Assembly (NCBI GenBank): GCA_965212075.1
Contig: OZ243043.1
Coordinates: forward strand, 992,001-1,056,000
Direction: 5' to 3'
DNA length: 64,000 nucleotides
Origin: CBDBUR01 sp965212075
GTDB lineage: Bacteria; Pseudomonadota; Alphaproteobacteria; JAPOUT01; G958296285
The position numbers and the translations under genes were made by a program. Below, piece after piece: positions 9,157 through 18,077 of this stretch (its first letter is position 1; each line of letters begins with the position of its first letter). The notes below the pieces were generated by a model, which did not search any database, had not been told where the DNA came from, and worked only from the letters and a program-made list of their open reading frames with translations.

Positions 9157-9285
9157 ATTTTTTCCTTTGTTTTTCTCTTGTTTCTCCTCTTTTGAGAAGG
9201 ATTATCCGCCATTTAAGCTAGACATTCAATAGTGTAATAGTGTAAATGACTATCATTGAAGCGATATAAAATAAGGAAAACATAA

Positions 9286-12200
9286 ATGGATCAGCGTCAG
9301 AAGAGAATGTTCGGCTATGGAGCGATCATATTGTTTTATCGTCTGGCTACGTCGCTGCCACAACGCATCATCTACCGTTTAAGAAATGCTTCAAAAATTA
9401 ATAAATATGCTTGGTTAGCTACATGGCTAGTTCTAACTACTCTTTCTTTCATCCTCTTAGCTGGAGAAGGAAATCTAACCCAACCAACAAGTAAATCTGA
9501 TTACAGGCTCAAGGTAAAGGGTGTTTCTAATGAGAATAAACATTCCAATGTTACGGATCGGGGAGGGGGTTTGTTTTCCATGCACCCTGGAGCAGAGAAT
9601 GCAGTTAAAGCAGTATTCAAAATAAGAAAAAGCGGCATTTACAGATTTGATTTGTCTATAAAATCTGGCTCAACAGTTGGCAACATATTGTTCACCATCA
9701 AAAAAAATGGGGTTAAAGAAGCGGCTTACGAAGTGAAGGCTAACCAAGGCAGGGAGTTGGTTTTTTTATGGCTAATGCCGGGTGATAAGGTAAGAGTAAT
9801 TGCTGATAAAAATGGCAGCACCGCTGCCGGTTGGGGCAATTTAAAGGTTAAGAAACTAATTATTCCATTTTTGTCTATTTTTATAGGACTGACATGGTTG
9901 GCTTTTTTATACTTTATGTATGAAAAAAATCAATCCGCGCTAGTTCTTGCATTTTATATTGTATTTCTGCTGAATATCTTGGCAGAGAAATACACGCTAA
10001 GTAAGGTTGTTTCGCAGGAAAGCGTGGCTGCCTATGGTGCTTTGTCATTTATGATGATAAGCCTCTCTGCGTTTTTTTTCCAAGCGGCGATGAAAAAAAA
10101 CAAGCCTTTATTTGCATTGCTCTTGTCTGTGCTGATAGCATTCGTTGCATCCTTTATACCAGTGTTATTTATAACTTACTACTTAAACTTTGGTGTTCCC
10201 GTCGACAAAAACACATTATTTGCTGTGTTCCAAACCTACCAAACGGAAGCGATAGAGTTTGTGAAAAGTTATTATGACTTTAAGATTATTGGAGCTTCAT
10301 TAGCTATTTTTTCCATAATTTTTTACCTTTTTTGGCATCATGGAAGGAGCCATATAAAGCCCATAAACAACTCACTATTTATACTCATATTCTTATCTGC
10401 GAGTTCTATCTTGGCGGCCAACAATTTCAACGGACTTAAAGTCCCAGCAATGGTTGCTTCAAGCGGACAGCAATACAAAAAAGAGCTTGATATCTTCCGT
10501 GCTCTACTGGCGAGAAGAAAGTTGGACCCAAAATCAATTTCCGCCACAAAGGCCGGTAAACAAGAAATTTATGTCTTTGTTCTTGGTGAGTCACATAATA
10601 AATACCATATGAGTTTATATGGCTACCCAAGAGACACCACACCGATCCTTAAACGGATGCATCAGAATGGAGAAATTTTGAAATTTAATCGGGCTTACTC
10701 AAATCATACACACACCACACCCACTTTATCGCTATCTTTAACAGAGGCATCACAGACAAACGGAAAAAGCTACTTCAATACAACTTCGATTGTTGAGATA
10801 TTTAACGCAGCAGGCTTTGAAACTATTTGGTTAACCAATCAAGTTCTTCTTAGCACATGGGATAACCACATTTCCATTATCGCTCAACAGGCAAATAAGG
10901 TAATTGCCCTTAATCGCCATATAGGCCCAACTACAAAGATGGAGAAGTTTGATGGAGATCTTTTGCCGCATTTTTCTGACACGTTAACGTCTTCTACAAA
11001 GAAAAATAAAATTATATTTGTTCATTTGCTGGGAAGTCACTCACCTTATTGTCGTCAGTTCCCAAAGAGGTTCAACATATTTAATAAGCCTCTGTCAATC
11101 GGGTCATTTGGCAAAATAAGCAAGCAGAAAGATTTAAAAAAGAGGGTTAATTGTTATGACAATAGCATTTTGTATAACGATAAAGTTGTAAGTCTAATTA
11201 TAAACGAACTTAAAAGCCTATCAGGGGTAAAAAGCAGTTTAATCTATACGGCAGATCATGCGGATGATGTGATTTCTGGCAAAGGGCACAATTCTGGAAT
11301 ATTTACATGGGACATGGTTCAGATACCATTATTTTTTTGGTTTTCTCCCGAATATAAAAAGGAGAATAAAACAATTATTGAAAGTATAGAAAGGAACAAA
11401 GATGCCTTTTTCTCTAACGAGTTCCTCTACGACACGTTAATTGGCTGGGCAGGTGTAAACACTCCCAATTATCAATCTAATTATGACCTTACGTCTCGTG
11501 ATTATAGAATCACGGAGAATGAGGCGGTCGTGTTACACAGCGAAGTCAAATACACTGATAAAAAAAATCATTTTTATTGGCAGTCCGTTAATGCTGCATA
11601 TCTGGTTAAAAATAGAATTGATGGAAAATATTTTCCGCATCGAGTGAACTCTACTGGCAAGCTGGTGAATCTTTGGCAAGATGGTTTTAGAGCATTCGAA
11701 GTTGATCTTAGGTTTAATGATAATAAAGATGGCCTTTTTTATGTCGGTCATAACCCTGGTGTCATGGGTTATGACTTAGAAACATTTTTAGATAGTGTAG
11801 ATTCATCAATGATTAAGAAGATGTGGTTTGATTTTAAGAATCTTAACAAAAAAAATAATGCTCAAGCTTTAGCGGAATTGGAGAGGTTAGACAAAAAGTA
11901 TAACCTTAAAGGCAAAGTGATATTAGAATCTGGCTGGAAATCTCCTGCCTTTTCACGCTTTAGCGCAAATGGCTGGAAGACTTCTTATTATTTGCCAACT
12001 AAAAAAATTATTAACGCTTTGGACAAAAAAGATAAAAAGGATTTAAAGGCGTTAGCTGCGCGTATATCTTCACAGACTAAAGGACAAATTGTGGATGCCG
12101 TGTCTTTTGACCATAGACTTTACCCATTCGTAAAGAAATATTTAGAACCCTTAATGTCTAAAAATATTATTTATCATGTATGGCATGGTCCAAATTTAGC

Positions 12201-12300
12201 AAGCCCTGAATTTGTTAAACACTTGAAAGAAAGGCCTATCTTTAGTGATTCTAGAATTAAAACTTTTTTAATTCGATATAAGTCTCATTTCGATCTTTAA
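9286..12300 (+). CDS. EptA-like phosphoethanolamine transferase fused to a PLC/GDPD-like domain
   Basis: The 1004-residue inner-membrane protein has several modules. A first helix at about 42-62 is followed by a beta-rich periplasmic insert (about 75-200). Six more hydrophobic helices run to about 390. An alkaline-phosphatase-fold transferase domain follows: GES at 434-436, the Thr-rich nucleophile region HTHTTPT at 474-480, and the metal site ADHADD around 656-661. A C-terminal TIM-barrel-like domain has H785, E805/D807 and GHNP (821-824), the layout of PLC/GDPD phosphodiesterases. EptA enzymes move phosphoethanolamine from phosphatidylethanolamine to lipid A, leaving diacylglycerol. A fused phosphodiesterase is unusual. 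The gene is far more AT-rich than its neighbours, suggesting acquisition. AAGGAAAA precedes the ATG. Confidence 0.82.
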   Translation: MDQRQKRMFGYGAIILFYRLATSLPQRIIYRLRNASKINKYAWLATWLVLTTLSFILLAGEGNLTQPTSKSDYRLKVKGVSNENKHSNVTDRGGGLFSMHPGAENAVKAVFKIRKSGIYRFDLSIKSGSTVGNILFTIKKNGVKEAAYEVKANQGRELVFLWLMPGDKVRVIADKNGSTAAGWGNLKVKKLIIPFLSIFIGLTWLAFLYFMYEKNQSALVLAFYIVFLLNILAEKYTLSKVVSQESVAAYGALSFMMISLSAFFFQAAMKKNKPLFALLLSVLIAFVASFIPVLFITYYLNFGVPVDKNTLFAVFQTYQTEAIEFVKSYYDFKIIGASLAIFSIIFYLFWHHGRSHIKPINNSLFILIFLSASSILAANNFNGLKVPAMVASSGQQYKKELDIFRALLARRKLDPKSISATKAGKQEIYVFVLGESHNKYHMSLYGYPRDTTPILKRMHQNGEILKFNRAYSNHTHTTPTLSLSLTEASQTNGKSYFNTTSIVEIFNAAGFETIWLTNQVLLSTWDNHISIIAQQANKVIALNRHIGPTTKMEKFDGDLLPHFSDTLTSSTKKNKIIFVHLLGSHSPYCRQFPKRFNIFNKPLSIGSFGKISKQKDLKKRVNCYDNSILYNDKVVSLIINELKSLSGVKSSLIYTADHADDVISGKGHNSGIFTWDMVQIPLFFWFSPEYKKENKTIIESIERNKDAFFSNEFLYDTLIGWAGVNTPNYQSNYDLTSRDYRITENEAVVLHSEVKYTDKKNHFYWQSVNAAYLVKNRIDGKYFPHRVNSTGKLVNLWQDGFRAFEVDLRFNDNKDGLFYVGHNPGVMGYDLETFLDSVDSSMIKKMWFDFKNLNKKNNAQALAELERLDKKYNLKGKVILESGWKSPAFSRFSANGWKTSYYLPTKKIINALDKKDKKDLKALAARISSQTKGQIVDAVSFDHRLYPFVKKYLEPLMSKNIIYHVWHGPNLASPEFVKHLKERPIFSDSRIKTFLIRYKSHFDL

Positions 12301-12518
12301 GATGTCGATTTTGCTTATGCGCACGGCTTGTGTCGCGCTTTTCGGAAGCTGCACGAAATCAAATCAAATCAGCGCTTCCAATTTTGGCGGCGCGGTCAGC
12401 GATGCCGGTTTTTGCGCACACTCAAGGACGTATGGACTGTCAGAAATACCCCGCCGCAAGCACAAATATCCACCGAAAAAATTCTCACGGCGGTTAATTA
12501 ACCGAGCCTATTTTCTGG

Positions 12519-12524
12519 TATAAT
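12519..12524 (+). promoter_or_regulatory. Candidate -10 box for the DUF2855 gene
   Basis: TATAAT lies 31 bases before the ATG at 12556, with GAGGGGGA as ribosome site between them. The -35 region (TTAATTAA around 12495) is poor. The rest of the 12301-12555 spacer shows no convincing gene. Confidence 0.45.
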
Positions 12525-12555
12525 CTCCTTACGAAACGCAAAAAAGAGGGGGAAT

Positions 12556-13641
12556 ATGACAGCCATCAAAGAAATATGGGTTGACCGCAAAGGTTTTAAA
12601 ACCACCAAACTTGTCGAGCGCGATCTGCCGCCTCTGGCGGAGGGCGAATGCCTCGTCCGGATTGATAAATTTGGACTGACCGCAAACAATGTGAGCTATG
12701 CGGTTTCGGGCGATGCGATCGGCTATTGGAAATTTTATCCTGCCGAGGATGAGTGGGGCAAAGTTCCCGTTTGGGGTTTTGCCGATGTGATTGACTCACG
12801 CTGCGCGGAGATTGAAAAAGGCGAGCGCCTTTGGGGATTTTTCCCGATGGCGAGCCATCTCGTGATGCAGCCGGGCAATATAACCAAGGGACGGTTCACC
12901 GACATCACCGCGCACCGCCAGCCTTTGCCCGCACTTTATAATCATTACACCCGCACACGTGCGGAGCCTGATTTTCTCAAAAAGCTGGAGGATCAGCGCT
13001 GTTTGTTTTTTCCGCTCTTTATGACCTCGTTTGTTTTGTATGATTATTTGGCTGATAATAAATTTTTCGGCGCTGCGCAGATTGTCATCGGCTCGGCATC
13101 CTCCAAAACCGGCTTCGGACTGGCTCACCTGCTTCATCATGATAAGAACGTGCATTGCGATATTATCGGCCTGACCTCGCCCAGCAATAAAAATTTTGTC
13201 CAGCAGCTCAATGTTTGCGATGAAATCATCACCTATGGCGATGAGAAAAACATTGACCCTGCCCGCAAAACGGCCTTTGTGGATATGTCGGGCAATGGTC
13301 CGCTGATCAAAGCGCTGCACCATCATTTTGGCGACAATATGGTGGAGAGCTGCATCGTCGGCGCGACGCATTGGGAGCAAGAGCGCCATGGGCGTGATCT
13401 GCCCGGCGCGCAACCGCGATTCTTTTTTGCGCCCAGCCAGATCATGAAACGCGAGCAAGATTGGGGTGCGGGCGTTGTGATGCGCAAAGCTACTGAGGCC
13501 AGCGCCAAAATCGCCGAAAGCGTCGGCGAGCATATCAAAATCACGCGCATCAGCGGCACCGATGAAGCGGCGGCAATCTGGACGAATTTGGCTTCAAACA
13601 AAGTGAAGCCCGATCAAGGCTTGCTTGTGGTGCTAGACTAA
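12556..13641 (+). CDS. DUF2855 family protein (MDR-like fold)
   Basis: The 361-residue protein matches the DUF2855 family, distantly related to medium-chain dehydrogenase/quinone reductases. The N-terminus ECLVRIDKFGLTANNVSYAV is the GroES-like half. The middle IVIGSASSKTGFGLAHLL (near 170-190) sits where MDR enzymes bind NADP, with an altered glycine pattern. WGFFPMASHLV is also typical. The substrate is unknown and no zinc ligands are apparent. The GAGGGGG ribosome site and TATAAT box give it its own transcription unit, perhaps including the next gene 71 bases downstream. Confidence 0.85.
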   Translation: MTAIKEIWVDRKGFKTTKLVERDLPPLAEGECLVRIDKFGLTANNVSYAVSGDAIGYWKFYPAEDEWGKVPVWGFADVIDSRCAEIEKGERLWGFFPMASHLVMQPGNITKGRFTDITAHRQPLPALYNHYTRTRAEPDFLKKLEDQRCLFFPLFMTSFVLYDYLADNKFFGAAQIVIGSASSKTGFGLAHLLHHDKNVHCDIIGLTSPSNKNFVQQLNVCDEIITYGDEKNIDPARKTAFVDMSGNGPLIKALHHHFGDNMVESCIVGATHWEQERHGRDLPGAQPRFFFAPSQIMKREQDWGAGVVMRKATEASAKIAESVGEHIKITRISGTDEAAAIWTNLASNKVKPDQGLLVVLD

Positions 13642-13712
13642 GGAATGATCAGATATTGATTTTGTTTTAGCTAGCCTATGGCATCCCGGTTCATCAATAA
13701 CATAATAAAATT

Positions 13713-15059
13713 ATGATCAATTCGGCACAGCATAAACCGCTAAAATCCGATCGCCCCTTGATCGTTTATCTAGATTTCAAAAGCCCCTATGCCTATCTAG
13801 CGAAAGACCCGATCGCCGACATGGCGCGCGAGATCGGGATTCAAGTGGATTGGCGTCCCTTTGTGCTGGATATTCCGAGCTATTTGGGCGCGGCCAAACT
13901 TGACCGCTCGGGACAAGTGGCCGAACAAAAACGCACGCCGCAGCAATGGTCGGGAGTCAAATATGCTTATTTTGACTGCCGCCGCTATGCCAATCTGCGC
14001 GGCATCACCGTGCGCGGCACGGTCAAAATTTGGAATACCGACCTCGCGGCGATCGGCATGTTATGGGCTAAGCAGCAAGGCGGCGAGATTCTTGAACGCT
14101 ATATTGACGCCGTTTATGAGCCTTTCTGGAAGCGCGCGCTGGATGTTGAAGATATGGGCATCATTTGTCGTGTGCTGGAAAAGTCCGGCGCTGATGTGAG
14201 CGGCTTTGACGATTATGCTCAAAATGAAGGCGCGGCAGAAAATGAAGCCCTACAAAGTGCGGCCTTTGCGGCAGGAATTTTTGGCGTGCCGACTTGTGTG
14301 GTCAACGAGCACATATATTTCGGACGAGAACATTTGCCGCGCATTCGCTGGCATCTAACCGGCGCGCACGGGCCAGCGCCTGATGTCGCCTATGAGGCAC
14401 CTAATGAAGCGCCTGATGAAGTTCCCGAACAGGCGGCTGTGAAGTCGGCGAAAGTTCTAGAGATATGTGTTGATTTCAAAGACCCCTATTCTTATCTCGC
14501 CCTCGCGCCGACCTTAAAACTTGCCGATAAATTAGGAATATCTATCTTATGGCACACAAAAATGACTTCGCCATTCAAGCCTTTATCCGCCTATGATAAT
14601 AAGAGCATGGATCGCTCAACGCGCCATCGTTATTTGCGCGCTCAGGCGAGGGTGAGCGATATTGATCTTTACGCGCCGCATAGACTGCCAAAGCTCTCTG
14701 CGGATTTTGATGTCCGTCCGGCAGCGACGGGCTTGCTCTGGATCAAGCGCCATGCGCCCGACAAACAAAGCGATTATGTCAGCCGCGTTTTCAACCATTA
14801 CTGGCGCGATCAAACCCCGCAAAACCAGATTGCCCAAATGCCTTTTATCAAATCCATCATTCAGGCGCTCGGCGTTGAACATGGGGGTTTTGCGGATTAT
14901 GTTCAGAAAGAAGGCGCGGTTTTATTTGAAGCTGAAGAACAAAGATTGCACGAGCGCGGCGTCATCAGCACACCAGCCTATTTGCTTGATAATGAGCTTT
15001 TTCTTGGCCGCCAACATCTCCCGCTGATCAAAGCGCGGCTTCTTTATCTTGAGAGGTAA
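13713..15059 (+). CDS. Tandem DsbA-family protein (two HCCA-isomerase-like domains)
   Basis: The 448-residue protein consists of two thioredoxin-fold DsbA-like domains of the 2-hydroxychromene-2-carboxylate isomerase / kappa-GST type joined by an acidic Pro/Glu linker (about 225-245). Domain 1 has DFKSPYAYLA at 21-30 and ends with GVPTCVVNEHIYFGREHL. Domain 2 has DFKDPYSYLA at 254-263 and ends with STPAYLLDNELFLGRQHL. Both keep the cis-proline motif and the F-G-R-x-H-L tail. The SP motif holding the glutathione-activating Ser (S24) reads DP in domain 2, so domain 2 may be structural. No CxxC is present, so thiol oxidation is unlikely. A glutathione-dependent isomerase role is plausible. Confidence 0.83.
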   Translation: MINSAQHKPLKSDRPLIVYLDFKSPYAYLAKDPIADMAREIGIQVDWRPFVLDIPSYLGAAKLDRSGQVAEQKRTPQQWSGVKYAYFDCRRYANLRGITVRGTVKIWNTDLAAIGMLWAKQQGGEILERYIDAVYEPFWKRALDVEDMGIICRVLEKSGADVSGFDDYAQNEGAAENEALQSAAFAAGIFGVPTCVVNEHIYFGREHLPRIRWHLTGAHGPAPDVAYEAPNEAPDEVPEQAAVKSAKVLEICVDFKDPYSYLALAPTLKLADKLGISILWHTKMTSPFKPLSAYDNKSMDRSTRHRYLRAQARVSDIDLYAPHRLPKLSADFDVRPAATGLLWIKRHAPDKQSDYVSRVFNHYWRDQTPQNQIAQMPFIKSIIQALGVEHGGFADYVQKEGAVLFEAEEQRLHERGVISTPAYLLDNELFLGRQHLPLIKARLLYLER

Positions 15060-15602
15060 TCATAGGCCGGGCAGGCCGTCAATGCTCTCGGCGTTGTTTT
15101 GGGCGATATAGTCGGCGAGCGCCTCGGGCGTTTTGCTGGCCGCCCATTGATCGAGCGTGTCGCGGTCGGCCTCGTAGCGATAGAGCGGCACGCCATAGCC
15201 GCATGAATCGGCGATGCGCATCACGCGCACGCGGATGATCGCGCGCGGCTTTTCGGGCAGAGTGAGGTGCGCGGCGATTTCGGCAAAGAGCGGGTCAGCG
15301 GGGCGCAGCGCTTCGCCCTGTCCGTAGAGGCGCAATATTCGGGCACCGCCTTCAAAGGCGCAGAACATGATCGTGATGCGCTTGTTTTCTTGAATGTGTG
15401 CGATGGTCTCGATGCCGGAGCCCGCGCGATCGACATAGGCGACATGATGCGGATCAAGCACCGCGAAGCTGCCCGCGCAGCCTTTCGGCGAGAGGTTGAC
15501 ATGGCTGTCGGCGGCGAGCGGCGCCGTTGCGACAAAGAACATTTTTTGCTGCTGAATAAATCCGGCCAGCCGCGCGTCAATTTCACTATATATCTTGCCC
15601 AT
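15060..15602 (-). CDS. Pyridoxamine 5'-phosphate oxidase-like (FMN-binding split-barrel) protein
   Basis: A 180-residue split-barrel protein. KMFFVATAPLAADSHVNLSPKG is the flavin/F420-binding strand pair typical of the PNPOx-like general family, followed by VAYVDRAGSGIETIAHIQENKRITIMFCAFEG. It likely binds FMN or another flavin; reaction unknown. I chose the ATG at 15602 because AAGGAG stands six bases upstream. The first 18 bases of the gene are repeated as a perfect inverted copy in the upstream leader (15652-15669), so the start codon can be base-paired in the mRNA. Its stop abuts that of the convergent DsbA-like gene. Confidence 0.88.
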   Translation of the reverse strand: MGKIYSEIDARLAGFIQQQKMFFVATAPLAADSHVNLSPKGCAGSFAVLDPHHVAYVDRAGSGIETIAHIQENKRITIMFCAFEGGARILRLYGQGEALRPADPLFAEIAAHLTLPEKPRAIIRVRVMRIADSCGYGVPLYRYEADRDTLDQWAASKTPEALADYIAQNNAESIDGLPGL

Positions 15603-15669
15603 AAAATTCTCCTTCATTGCCTTGATTTTTAGATTAAGGCAATTGGAAAAAATGGGCAAGATATATAGT
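15585..15669 (-). promoter_or_regulatory. Nested inverted repeat enclosing the start of the PNPOx-like gene
   Basis: Outer arms of 18 bases, 15585-15602 and 15652-15669, are perfect reverse complements. One arm is the first six codons of the gene, including its ATG. Between them a second hairpin has arms ATTGCCTT (15616-15623) and AAGGCAAT (15636-15643), extendable by wobble pairs. In the mRNA the leader arm would pair with the start codon and leave AAGGAG between two stems. This could be a translational switch, or merely an inverted duplication; function is inference. Confidence 0.6.
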
Positions 15670-15712
15670 TTTTGACTGTTACATGCTCCTAGGGACTACA
15701 TGTCCCCAGCGA

Positions 15713-15898
15713 CTACATGTCCATCAAGCAATTGGCAGCCATGCCGTATAGCGCAAGTGTGCCTTGCCATGCGGGCATAGCGATTGCGCATTCCACACCA
15801 TTAGGCTGCGGCAAAGCGATCGCGCGCGTACCCAATATGGAAAACACAGCAACAATGAGCCCTGCATAGATGGTGATATTCCTCTTTCTACCGTACAT
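15713..15898 (-). CDS. Small single-helix membrane or secreted protein
   Basis: A 61-residue open frame with a good ribosome site (GAGGAG seven bases before the ATG). A basic start (MYGRKRN) leads into a hydrophobic stretch about residues 8-28 (ITIYAGLIVAVFSILG), consistent with a signal anchor. The remainder is short with two cysteines. I recognise no family. It could be a small membrane protein or chance; the ribosome site and topology favour it being real. Confidence 0.4.
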   Translation of the reverse strand: MYGRKRNITIYAGLIVAVFSILGTRAIALPQPNGVECAIAMPAWQGTLALYGMAANCLMDM

Positions 15899-16009
15899 CT
15901 GTTAACTCCTCTATCTGTTTAGTTCAATGCGCTTTATAAAGCAAACCAGCTGGGTAGGAAGTCACAAAGCGCTCATGACGCCTAAACCTTTTGTGATGAT
16001 GGTGTGATT

Positions 16010-16037
16010 GCCCTCCCCTCATTAGGAGGCAGAGGGC
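16010..16037 (-). terminator. Possible hairpin terminator after the amidohydrolase gene
   Basis: GCCCTC and GAGGGC arms enclose a further CCTC/GAGG pairing, 8 bases beyond the stop of the gene at 16045. There is no T-run, so it may only stabilise the 3' end. Confidence 0.3.
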
Positions 16038-16044
16038 GGCAGAT

Positions 16045-17790
16045 TTACTCCGCCGCGAGGCTCTGGGGGGCGTTTTGCGGTCCGCGGATTAGGCGGCCCG
16101 GCATTTTGCCGGTCGGTGTGCCATTTTCAAAGGTGATTTCGCCGCTGACGATCGTCCAGCGATAGCCTTCGGCGCGCTGGATCAGGCGACGCCCTCCGGC
16201 GGGCAGATCAAACACCATTTGCGGGCCGTGCAGTTTGAGCTGCTCAAAGTCTATGACGTTGAGGTCGGCCTTCATGCCGACCACGATCGCGCCGCGATCG
16301 TTGAGGCCGTAGAGCTGGGCGGTATGGCTGGTCTGGCGCGCGACAGCCTGCTCCAAACCGAGCCTTGCGCCGCGGTTGCGGTCGCGCACCCAATGGGTCA
16401 GCAGATAGGTTGGGAAGCTCGCATCGCAGATCACGCCGCAATGCGCGCCGCCATCCGAGAGGCTCAGCACCGTATTGGGGTTTTGGAACATTGTGTGGAT
16501 GTGGTCGAAATTGCAGTTGGCATAATTGAGGATCGGCAGATAGACATAGCCGGTGCCGTCATCTTCCATCATCATATCATAGACGATCTCGGCAGCCGGA
16601 CGTCCGGTCTGCGCCGCGAGGCTGGCGACGCTTTTTTCGGGTTCGGGCTCGTAATTGGGGGTGTCATTTTCGACCAGCCGGAACATATGGTCAAAGCCCT
16701 GCAGGATGATTCCGGCGATGGCTGTGTTGGTGTCGGCCTCGCCGGGGGTTTCGCTGAGGAGTTTGGCTTTCATTGCGGGCTCTTTGAGGCGGGCGAGCCG
16801 TTCGGCGAAGGGCAGCTCGGCGATCTCTTGGTAGCTGGGATGGAGCGAGAAGGGATGGACGGTGCTCTGCCATCCCAAGATCAGTCCGGTTGGACGCAGC
16901 GCGATCTGCGCGTGGATGTTGGCGCCTTCCGCGACGGCCTGATCGGTCATAGCGAGGATTTTTTTCCACTGATCGGGATCAAACGGGCTTTGGAGCAAAG
17001 CGTAAGTGATCGGCAGGCCGGTTTCTTTTGACAGGTCGGCCATCCAAGAGAATTCCTCTTCAGCGGGCGTGAGGTCGGAGGCCATTTCAAACACACCGGC
17101 GCCGGCTTTTTGGAGGGCGCGGCCAATCCCGATCAGTTCGTCGCGATTGGCGAAGGTGCCGGGCACGGGGATGCCGTCTTTGGACAGATGGAGCATGGTG
17201 CGCGATGTCGAAAAGCCGAGCGCGCCGGCACGCAGGCCTTCTTCGACGATTTCGGCCATTTGCTTGATGTCGTCGGGGTTGGCGGCTTCGTTATTGGCGC
17301 CGCGCTCGCCCATGACATAGGCGCGCACCGCGCCATGCGGCACGTGGGTGGCGACGTCAATGGTGCGCTTTTGCGTGTCGAGGGCGTCGAGATATTCGGG
17401 GAAGCTTTCCCACTGCCACTTGATGCCCTCGGCGAGGGCAGCACCGGGAATATCCTCGACGCCTTCCATGAGTCCGATGAGCCAGTCATGGCGATCGGGC
17501 TTAGCGGGCGCGAAGCCGACGCCGCAATTGCCCATGACGACCGTGGTGACGCCGTGCCAGCTCGACGGCGTGAGGTAGGGGTCCCACGTGACTTGGCCGT
17601 CATAATGGGTATGGATATCCACCCAGCCCGGCGTGACGAGATCGCCTTCGGCATCGATTTCGCGCTTGCCTTTTTGGGGGACATCGCCGAGCGCGGCGAT
17701 CCGGCCATGATGGATGGCGATATCGCCTGAGTAGGCGGGCGCGCCGGTGCCATCAACGATTTTGGCGTTGCGGATTACGAGGTCGTGCAT
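16045..17790 (-). CDS. N-acyl-D-amino-acid deacylase-like amidohydrolase
   Basis: The 581-residue protein belongs to the D-aminoacylase branch of the metal-dependent amidohydrolases. The N-terminal small beta domain leads to VDIHTHYDG with H60 and H62, the first metal ligands. GNCGVGFAP (87-95) holds the family Cys. LSDGGAHCGVICDASFPT near residue 450 carries the late catalytic Asp region. The family removes acyl groups from D-amino acids or opens cyclic amides; the true substrate here is unknown. GGAGGACA before the ATG supports the start. No obvious operon partner is present. Confidence 0.9.
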   Translation of the reverse strand: MHDLVIRNAKIVDGTGAPAYSGDIAIHHGRIAALGDVPQKGKREIDAEGDLVTPGWVDIHTHYDGQVTWDPYLTPSSWHGVTTVVMGNCGVGFAPAKPDRHDWLIGLMEGVEDIPGAALAEGIKWQWESFPEYLDALDTQKRTIDVATHVPHGAVRAYVMGERGANNEAANPDDIKQMAEIVEEGLRAGALGFSTSRTMLHLSKDGIPVPGTFANRDELIGIGRALQKAGAGVFEMASDLTPAEEEFSWMADLSKETGLPITYALLQSPFDPDQWKKILAMTDQAVAEGANIHAQIALRPTGLILGWQSTVHPFSLHPSYQEIAELPFAERLARLKEPAMKAKLLSETPGEADTNTAIAGIILQGFDHMFRLVENDTPNYEPEPEKSVASLAAQTGRPAAEIVYDMMMEDDGTGYVYLPILNYANCNFDHIHTMFQNPNTVLSLSDGGAHCGVICDASFPTYLLTHWVRDRNRGARLGLEQAVARQTSHTAQLYGLNDRGAIVVGMKADLNVIDFEQLKLHGPQMVFDLPAGGRRLIQRAEGYRWTIVSGEITFENGTPTGKMPGRLIRGPQNAPQSLAAE

Positions 17791-17920
17791 TGTCTGTCCT
17801 CCGAGTTGTCATCGAGTCGTGATGATGTGGGGGTTAGATTAGCTTATTTTGTGTGTGGGGGGTAGGAGAAATTTATCGGATATTTTTCAGGTGGTTAAAT
17901 CCTCGCATTATGAGGCTGCA

Positions 17921-18077
17921 AACGGCGCTCCGCGCCGTCATTTTTCTCGAACGGCGCTCCACGCCGTTATTCCCGCAAACGGCGCGCCAGCGCCGTCATT
18001 CCCGCAACAGACTCGTCTGACGACCGGCGAGGCTCTCGGCGATTCCTTTGCGCTTCCTTTGTCAGCGGGAATCCAGT
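17921..18077. repeat. Composite palindromic repeat cluster A
   Basis: Three successive GGCGCxCCxxGCGCC-type palindromes (from 17921, 17951 and 17979) are each followed by CATTCCCGC-like sequence. The last runs on to CAGCGGGAATCCAGT at 18063-18077. Modules ATTCCCGC and GCGGGAAT form a longer-range inverted pair. The same modules recur at 26.7, 61.4 and 62.1 kb. The right end touches the stop codon of the gene at 18077. The 17791-17920 remainder holds nothing recognisable. Confidence 0.9.

Noticed and set aside
9245..9260. AATGACTATCATT near the EptA-like gene as a Fur box
   Set aside because: Only a partial, short palindrome without the repeated Fur hexamers; not enough to claim iron control.
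12302..12523. 73-residue open frame after the EptA-like fusion gene
   Set aside because: No ribosome site, no recognisable motif, and it ends in the promoter region of the next gene; treated as spacer.
16219..17031. 270-residue open frame antisense to the amidohydrolase
   Set aside because: Shadow of a conserved enzyme; composition is that of a reversed coding strand.
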